60,779 nucleotides of DNA from the IMG/VR virus record IMGVR_UViG_3300032093_000138, positions 1 through 60,779 of that record. One strand, given 5' to 3'. Of the stretch, positions 57,293-60,779 are shown piece by piece. Position numbers and translations under genes: made by a program. The DNA comes from a virus. The notes beneath the pieces are model-generated. The model made no database searches, was not told the DNA's origin, and was given only the letters and a program-made list of their open reading frames with translations. Within the stretch, counting starts at the first letter, position 1. The number at the start of each line of letters is the position of its first letter.

Positions 57293-57364
57293 CGGAGCAT
57301 ACGAGAATCGAACTCGTCCTTCCAGCGTGACAGGCTAGCGTCCTAACCGATAGACCAATGCTCC
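57293..57364 (-). tRNA. tRNA-Asp (GTC)
   Basis: 72-nt; loop CTGTCAC, acceptor GGAGCAT/ATGCTCC, discriminator G. Confidence 0.93.
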
Positions 57365-57371
57365 TTGTAAA

Positions 57372-57444
57372 CACGCCGGACAGGACTCGAACCTGTAACA
57401 ACCGGTTTTGGAGACCGGGACTCTACCAATTGAGCTACCGACGC
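57372..57444 (-). tRNA. tRNA-Trp (CCA)
   Basis: 73-nt; loop CTCCAAA, acceptor GCGTCGG/CCGGCGT with G-U pairs, discriminator G. Confidence 0.92.
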
Positions 57445-57449
57445 ATATA

Positions 57450-57686
57450 TCAAATCATAGTATGATATGGCATATATTCGTTTACATAAGTATTAAACAG
57501 ATTGTATTGAAGATAGTCTAGTGCATCTTCTTCTGTCATATCATCTGTTTCGTTTAAAATTTCAATCATCTTTTGTGTAGAGTAGACCAAACGACCGTCG
57601 ATGGCTACAGCGATAATTGCATCATCAAATTCTTCCCACACAATTGCTTCTGGGTGTGCTAATGTTTTATATTCTTCTGCTGTCAT
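57450..57686 (-). CDS. Small acidic protein (78 aa)
   Basis: ATG 57686 after GGAGGTAGTAAT. MTAEEYKTLAHPEAIVWEEFDDAIIAVAI then a helical acidic region. A longer frame reads through tRNA-Cys and is rejected. Confidence 0.58.
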   Translation of the reverse strand: MTAEEYKTLAHPEAIVWEEFDDAIIAVAIDGRLVYSTQKMIEILNETDDMTEEDALDYLQYNLFNTYVNEYMPYHTMI

Positions 57687-57701
57687 AATTACTACCTCCA
57701 G

Positions 57702-57785
57702 AGGGCGAGACAGGATTCGAACCTGCGGTGGGATTACTCCAAAGGTTTTGCAGACCCATGCCTTCAGCCACTCGGCCACCCGCCC
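57702..57785 (-). tRNA. tRNA-Cys (GCA), type II with long variable arm
   Basis: 84-nt; D-arm GGCCGAGTGGCTGAAGGC and long variable arm are Ser/Leu-like, but loop CTGCAAA gives GCA and the discriminator is T, both Cys identity elements. Acceptor GGGCGGG/CTCGCCC. Confidence 0.85.
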
Positions 57786-57791
57786 AAATAG

Positions 57792-57864
57792 CTCCCCGAA
57801 CAGGACTCGAACCTGTGACCCGCTGATTAACAGTCAGCTGCTCTACCGACTGAGCTATCGGGGA
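57792..57864 (-). tRNA. tRNA-Asn (GTT)
   Basis: 73-nt; loop CTGTTAA, acceptor TCCCCGA/TCGGGGA, discriminator G. Confidence 0.94.
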
Positions 57865-57868
57865 ATAA

Positions 57869-58246
57869 CTATATCTTTCTTACACTACCATCTTCGTTCT
57901 CTGTGCATTTACGAAACCAAATAACACCCGCTTCATTTCTATGTTTTCCGAAACACAATACTGCGGTGATACCAAAGTTCCACGGGTCATTAGGGTTGAC
58001 TTTTTTTCCATTCACTCGTAACTGCGTAGGATTCTTCTTGAACTGACCTTTACTCTTGATAAACCCGGCAGATTCAAAGACATCTACGATGGTTTGCTTT
58101 TCTGGTAACTCTATGAACCGTAACCCAACTGCGAACACACAATCTGCCACACTATTCCTGTCAAGTTTGGTACACGCCATCACATCGTCTAGCGATGTAA
58201 TATCATTAAAATCTTCGGGAGTCAACAACGGCTTTTCATCATCCAT
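57869..58246 (-). CDS. Unknown protein (125 aa)
   Basis: Acidic start (MDDEKPLLTPEDFNDITSLDDV), then VFESAGFIKSKGQFKKNPTQLRVNGKKV and WNFGITAVLCFGKHRNE. Alpha/beta domain without recognised family. Ends 5 bases before tRNA-Asn. Confidence 0.58.
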   Translation of the reverse strand: MDDEKPLLTPEDFNDITSLDDVMACTKLDRNSVADCVFAVGLRFIELPEKQTIVDVFESAGFIKSKGQFKKNPTQLRVNGKKVNPNDPWNFGITAVLCFGKHRNEAGVIWFRKCTENEDGSVRKI

Positions 58247-58259
58247 AATGTATTTTGTG

Positions 58260-58469
58260 TTAACGTAACAAATATCCTACTTCATCGTGTGGTTCGTCTG
58301 GAAGTACATTTTCATGCTTTCCATAATACCACTTTTCGTTTTTATCAATTACTAGATGCACATCGTACACACCGGATACATCGTTGACGCCACCTTCGTA
58401 TCCCGAAATAGTTACTCTCTTCTCTTGGTCAAGCGTTTGAAGAAAGTTGATTAACTCATAGACTTTCAT
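58260..58469 (-). CDS. Small unknown protein (69 aa)
   Basis: MKVYELINFLQTLDQEKRVTIS then VYDVHLVIDKNEKWYYGKHE: a small alpha/beta fold of the type common in phages (helix followed by strands with a VxIxG turn). Confidence 0.58.
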   Translation of the reverse strand: MKVYELINFLQTLDQEKRVTISGYEGGVNDVSGVYDVHLVIDKNEKWYYGKHENVLPDEPHDEVGYLLR

Positions 58470-58480
58470 GTTTTCTCCGA

Positions 58481-58681
58481 TTACTCTACATCGAAACCAT
58501 TTCCGTTCATTGGATTATCGTATATACGGACATCATCGGAATAGTAATGTTTAACTTTACCACCCTTCAGCCGAACTAGCCATACCGTATTTACATTTAA
58601 ACCGTAATCGATGAGAAGATACGCTTCACCGTCACCGTGAGGTGTTTTAACTGGAATTGGTGTTTTAAATTCGTGTATCAT
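58481..58681 (-). CDS. Small beta-rich protein (66 aa)
   Basis: VKTPHGDGEAYLLIDYGLNVNTVWLVRLKGGKVKHYYSDDVRIYDN has strand-turn spacing of an SH3-like barrel. GGAAAT-type weak ribosome-binding site. Unknown role. Confidence 0.55.
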   Translation of the reverse strand: MIHEFKTPIPVKTPHGDGEAYLLIDYGLNVNTVWLVRLKGGKVKHYYSDDVRIYDNPMNGNGFDVE

Positions 58682-58696
58682 ATATTATTTCCTCCA

Positions 58697-58769
58697 TGCC
58701 AAGAGACAGAATCGAACTGCCGACACGCGGTTCTTCAGACCGCTGCTCTACCAACTGAGCTATCTTGGC
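58697..58769 (-). tRNA. tRNA-Phe (GAA)
   Basis: 73-nt; loop CTGAAGA, acceptor GCCAAGA/TCTTGGC, discriminator A. Confidence 0.94.
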
Positions 58770-58790
58770 TCAATTGAAAATCATTTAGTG

Positions 58791-58922
58791 TTATGGAAAA
58801 TCTTCCCCTTTATAGTCTGGATGGATTTCATTCATATGCGTGATTCCCGATGTCCACAATAAAGCAAGAGCGGCAACACATACGACTATACCCAACCACA
58901 GAATAAGTTTAAGAAAAAACAT
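58791..58922 (-). CDS. Small membrane protein (43 aa)
   Basis: ATG 58922 with GGAG upstream; one transmembrane helix (FFLKLILWLGIVVCVAALAL) then an acidic tail. An in-frame upstream ATG lies in tRNA-Ala. Confidence 0.55.
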   Translation of the reverse strand: MFFLKLILWLGIVVCVAALALLWTSGITHMNEIHPDYKGEDFP

Positions 58923-58942
58923 AGTAATCTCCAATAGTATAG

Positions 58943-58975
58943 AAAAAGGTTCAGCTATTACTAGTGAACCTTTTA
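58943..58975 (-). terminator. Hairpin with T-tail after tRNA-Ala
   Basis: Perfect 10-bp stem AAAAGGTTCA/TGAACCTTTT, 11-nt loop, then TTC on the minus strand. It lies between tRNA-Ala and the 43-residue gene, so it acts as an attenuator or processing signal if that gene is co-transcribed. Confidence 0.6.
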
Positions 58976-58977
58976 AA

Positions 58978-59050
58978 TGGACCTGATCGGGATCGAACCG
59001 ATGACCTTTCGCTTGCAAAGCGGATGCTCTCCCAGCTGAGCTACAGGCCC
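58978..59050 (-). tRNA. tRNA-Ala (TGC)
   Basis: 73-nt; loop TTTGCAA, acceptor GGGCCTG/CAGGTCC, discriminator A; one mismatch in the anticodon stem. Confidence 0.9.
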
Positions 59051-59061
59051 GTACTGATTTA

Positions 59062-59090
59062 AGTATAACTTATTTTAAGTAAAGTGTCAA
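59062..59090 (-). promoter_or_regulatory. Sigma-70 promoter inside the tRNA array
   Basis: Minus strand TTGACA (59090-59085), 17-bp spacer, TATACT (59067-59062). Starts just before tRNA-Ala. Confidence 0.85.
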
Positions 59091-59093
59091 GCC

Positions 59094-59222
59094 TCACTCA
59101 TCACCCTCTTGCGTAGTAGTTAGCTTTTGTTCCGCCAACAACTGCTTATATTCTTGTTCTGTTAGTTTATGTAGTCCCATACAAAGACCGTCTTCGCGTG
59201 TACTTCTTCCACATTTACACAT
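59094..59222 (-). CDS. Small Cys-containing protein (42 aa)
   Basis: MCKCGRSTREDGLCMGLHKLTEQEYKQLL...: CxC plus C and H may bind zinc. AAGGAG seven bases before the ATG. Its stop lies 4 bases from the -35 box of the next promoter. Confidence 0.58.
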   Translation of the reverse strand: MCKCGRSTREDGLCMGLHKLTEQEYKQLLAEQKLTTTQEGDE

Positions 59223-59243
59223 ATTATACTCCTTATAGATTTA

Positions 59244-59315
59244 AGCGGGCGATGGGATTCGAACCCACGACAACGTGCTTGGCAAGCACGGACTCTACCG
59301 CTGAGCTACACCCGC
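59244..59315 (-). tRNA. tRNA-Gly (GCC)
   Basis: 72-nt; loop TTGCCAA, acceptor GCGGGTG/CGCCCGC, discriminator T. Confidence 0.93.
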
Positions 59316-59322
59316 GGTCGAA

Positions 59323-59415
59323 CTAGTGTTTGCGCTTTCTGTTTTTCCAACGATTATTACGCTTCTTGGACCCAATCTTTCGACGGCCCTTTCCGCATTT
59401 TTTTGGATGTGGCAT
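59323..59415 (-). CDS. Tiny very basic protein (30 aa)
   Basis: MPHPKKCGKGRRKIGSKKRN followed by RWKNRKRKH: 16 of 30 residues are Lys or Arg. GGAG upstream of the ATG. Similar tiny basic peptides occur in several phages; RNA or DNA binding is likely. Location inside the tRNA array is notable. Confidence 0.6.
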   Translation of the reverse strand: MPHPKKCGKGRRKIGSKKRNNRWKNRKRKH

Positions 59416-59437
59416 AGACAACTCCATTCAAGTTAAG

Positions 59438-59509
59438 AGCCACAAGTCGGGATTGAACCGACGACCGCTCGATTACAAATCGAGAGCTCTACCGCTGAGC
59501 TATTGTGGC
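59438..59509 (-). tRNA. tRNA-Thr (TGT)
   Basis: 72-nt; loop TTTGTAA, acceptor GCCACAA/TTGTGGC, discriminator T. Confidence 0.93.
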
Positions 59510-59525
59510 AATGTGTATAAGTAGA

Positions 59526-60143
59526 TTATATTTTATATTTTTGTATGTTTTCCATACTATTCAGTAACTTTAAAACATATGATGGATATTGATTATCTCT
59601 GATGTGAATTAAATCAGAATCGGAATAATCTAATTTCAAATGTCCGTCGTTATCAGCATACAACGTGTATATATCAAAATATAATATACCGTATTTTTCA
59701 CATAAACTTTTAAGTGTATTATTTAATTTTTGTGTGTATCGAACTCTATCACTATCTGAACCTATGAACGGATACTGCGAATTTTTCATTACATCAGATT
59801 GAGTTTCAATACGTGCTGGTGGTACTATACTCATAACTCCTATATCGGAGTCTACTGTTTTAATTTTATTGATGTACGATGTTGCTAGTGTGTTTATAAC
59901 TTCATCTTCTAATCTATTTTTTTGTATGATTTGATTGTGAATGTGACATCTCACATCAATTTCACCAAAGCAAAATACTATCAACCCATCGGTTGCAACT
60001 CCCCACTCTTGAATTAGATCTTTGGGAGTAGAAGCAATGGTATACATAGTATTTGGACCAGTAGGCATGGTATGTGTAATACTATAAAACGTACCAGCGT
60101 GTGAATCTCCTACCGCATAAATTTTGTTATATACTGGTGACAT
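59526..60143 (-). CDS. SGNH-like hydrolase
   Basis: 205 residues. Block I VGDSHA (Ser14), block III-like FCFGEIDVR (near 58-65) and a late DSDLIHI that supplies Asp and His. The family removes acyl or acetyl groups from glycans or lipids; here perhaps a sugar O-acetyl esterase for the glycan genes. No signal peptide. No clear ribosome-binding site. Confidence 0.68.
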   Translation of the reverse strand: MSPVYNKIYAVGDSHAGTFYSITHTMPTGPNTMYTIASTPKDLIQEWGVATDGLIVFCFGEIDVRCHIHNQIIQKNRLEDEVINTLATSYINKIKTVDSDIGVMSIVPPARIETQSDVMKNSQYPFIGSDSDRVRYTQKLNNTLKSLCEKYGILYFDIYTLYADNDGHLKLDYSDSDLIHIRDNQYPSYVLKLLNSMENIQKYKI

Positions 60144-60166
60144 AGTATTTGGATCGAACTTGTAAA

Positions 60167-60362
60167 TGTAGTACAGCGGGAAAGGTGTTGTCCTGCAATC
60201 GGGTGATAAGTAGTTGCAACTCTTATCTGTGTATCAGACCCGCAATCGGCCGGAATGACCACCCCTATACATCGTCGTTATTCATCCTAACCCCAGGGGG
60301 TTTTCATCAGATGCCTTTCCATACGACCACTAACCGTATAAGATACGTCCTGCTGTACTACA
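60167..60362 (-). ncRNA. Structured RNA candidate E (about 196 nt)
   Basis: Closed by a perfect 11-bp stem TGTAGTACAGC/GCTGTACTACA, then GGAAAGG/CCTTTCC. Inside are GATAAG/CTTATC within CGGGT/ACCCG, AACCC/GGGTT and ATACG/CGTAT. On the minus strand it begins at the base right after the tRNA-Gly(TCC) 3' end. No open frame of note. Confidence 0.62.
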
Positions 60363-60434
60363 AGCACGTGGCGGGAGTCGAACCCGCGTCTCTAGCTTGG
60401 AAGGCTAGGATAATAGCCGTTATATGACACGTGC
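60363..60434 (-). tRNA. tRNA-Gly (TCC)
   Basis: 72-nt; loop CTTCCAA, acceptor GCACGTG/CACGTGC, discriminator T. Confidence 0.92.
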
Positions 60435-60443
60435 GTACTTAAG

Positions 60444-60526
60444 TGCCCAGGGCGAGACTCGAACTCGCAAGACCGTAAGGCCGGCAGATTTTAAGTCTGC
60501 TGTGTATACCATTCCACCACCAGGGC
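60444..60526 (-). tRNA. tRNA-Leu (TAA)
   Basis: 83-nt type II tRNA; loop CTTAAAA, acceptor GCCCTGG/CCTGGGC with one T-T mismatch, discriminator A. Confidence 0.91.
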
Positions 60527-60533
60527 AAATATA

Positions 60534-60608
60534 TGGGCCCTCTGGGGCTTGAACCCAGGCACTCCCGATTATGAGTCGGGTGCTCTAACCAACTGAGCTA
60601 AAGGCCCA
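60534..60608 (-). tRNA. tRNA-Met/Ile (CAT), copy 2
   Basis: 75-nt; loop CTCATAA, acceptor GGGCCTT/AGGGCCC, discriminator A. First pair G-C, so not an initiator. Confidence 0.88.
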
Positions 60609-60614
60609 ACAAAG

Positions 60615-60689
60615 TCCGCCGAGCAGGACTTGAACCTGCACATCTTCGGTATATAAGACCGCTGCCTTCACCATTTGGCCATCGGCGGA
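60615..60689 (-). tRNA. tRNA-Ile (TAT)
   Basis: 75-nt; loop CTTATAT gives anticodon TAT for AUA codons; acceptor TCCGCCG/CGGCGGA, discriminator C. The anticodon stem has one G-A end mismatch. Confidence 0.82.
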
Positions 60690-60692
60690 TAG

Positions 60693-60766
60693 TGCCCCCA
60701 CTAGGACTCGAACCTAGAACTTACTGGTTAAAAGCCAGCTACTCTGACCAATTGAGTTATGGAGGC
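60693..60766 (-). tRNA. tRNA-Lys (TTT), second copy
   Basis: 74-nt; loop CTTTTAA, acceptor GCCTCCA/TGGGGGC, discriminator A. Different body from the copy at 40357. The array may continue past the window. Confidence 0.92.
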
Positions 60767-60779
60767 TAAAAAATCCCGA

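Noticed and set aside
57702-57785. tRNA with GCA anticodon as a Ser missense suppressor
   Set aside because: The discriminator is U73, required by CysRS, while the Ser tRNAs here have G73. Cys charging is more likely, though the body is unusual.
60167-60362. CTGATGA motif suggesting a hammerhead ribozyme
   Set aside because: The required GAAA core after stem II and the matching third stem are absent.

Overview
The window is a piece of a large double-stranded DNA bacteriophage genome, most likely a myovirus related to the T4 supergroup. The evidence is a T4-type sliding-clamp loader pair (gp44/gp62-like), dCMP deaminase, flavin-dependent thymidylate synthase, a DsbA-like small DNA-binding protein, a phage-type virion protein, dense packing with ATGA/TAATG start-stop overlaps, and 27 tRNA genes. 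No rRNA, integrase, transposase or CRISPR array was seen. The host cannot be named. Promoters are host sigma-70 type, TTGAC(A/T/G)-N17-TANNNT, and 13 were found with exactly 17 bp between the boxes.

Layout. Positions 1-6.6 kb (+) hold replication and nucleotide genes (clamp loader, dCMP deaminase) with a ClpP-like protease, a Mom-like DNA-modification candidate and an SPFH protein. 6.55-8.15 kb (-) holds virion proteins. 8.2-15.6 kb (+) holds a Cas4/RecB-like nuclease, three probably exported proteins, a SpoU methyltransferase, a HAD-nucleotidyltransferase fusion, a zincin, a cupin and a short PurA/PurZ-like enzyme. 16.1-31.2 kb (+) is a sugar island with six glycosyltransferases or likely glycosyltransferases, Gmd, RmlA, RmlB, an RfbH-type [2Fe-2S] 3-dehydrase and further epimerases, interrupted by an Nmad1 (DUF1599) gene and a large Lys-rich protein. 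ThyX follows at 31.2 kb.

A distinct block at 32.2-36.5 kb carries a HExxH-plus-VWA protein and a MoxR/CobS-like AAA+ ATPase. Each has its own promoter whose -35 box is abutted by a perfect inverted repeat. Two more such hairpin-promoter modules (42.7 and 49.0 kb) and a decayed fifth copy (45.1 kb) drive the leftward block at 38.9-48.9 kb, which holds about 30 tiny early-type genes (zinc fingers, SWIM, AT-hook, L7/L12-like and membrane micropeptides). 38.4-38.9 kb is a gene-free, repeat-rich gap.

Positions 49-55.2 kb (-) hold glycosyltransferases, a phosphoesterase, a PD-(D/E)XK nuclease candidate, a hotdog thioesterase and an NTF2-like protein. 55.2-60.8 kb (-) is a tRNA array interleaved with small genes and several stem-closed RNAs that are not tRNAs, some starting at the base after a tRNA 3' end. 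The leading candidates for undescribed biology are the hairpin-capped promoter family, the VWA/MoxR module and the structured RNAs in the tRNA array.
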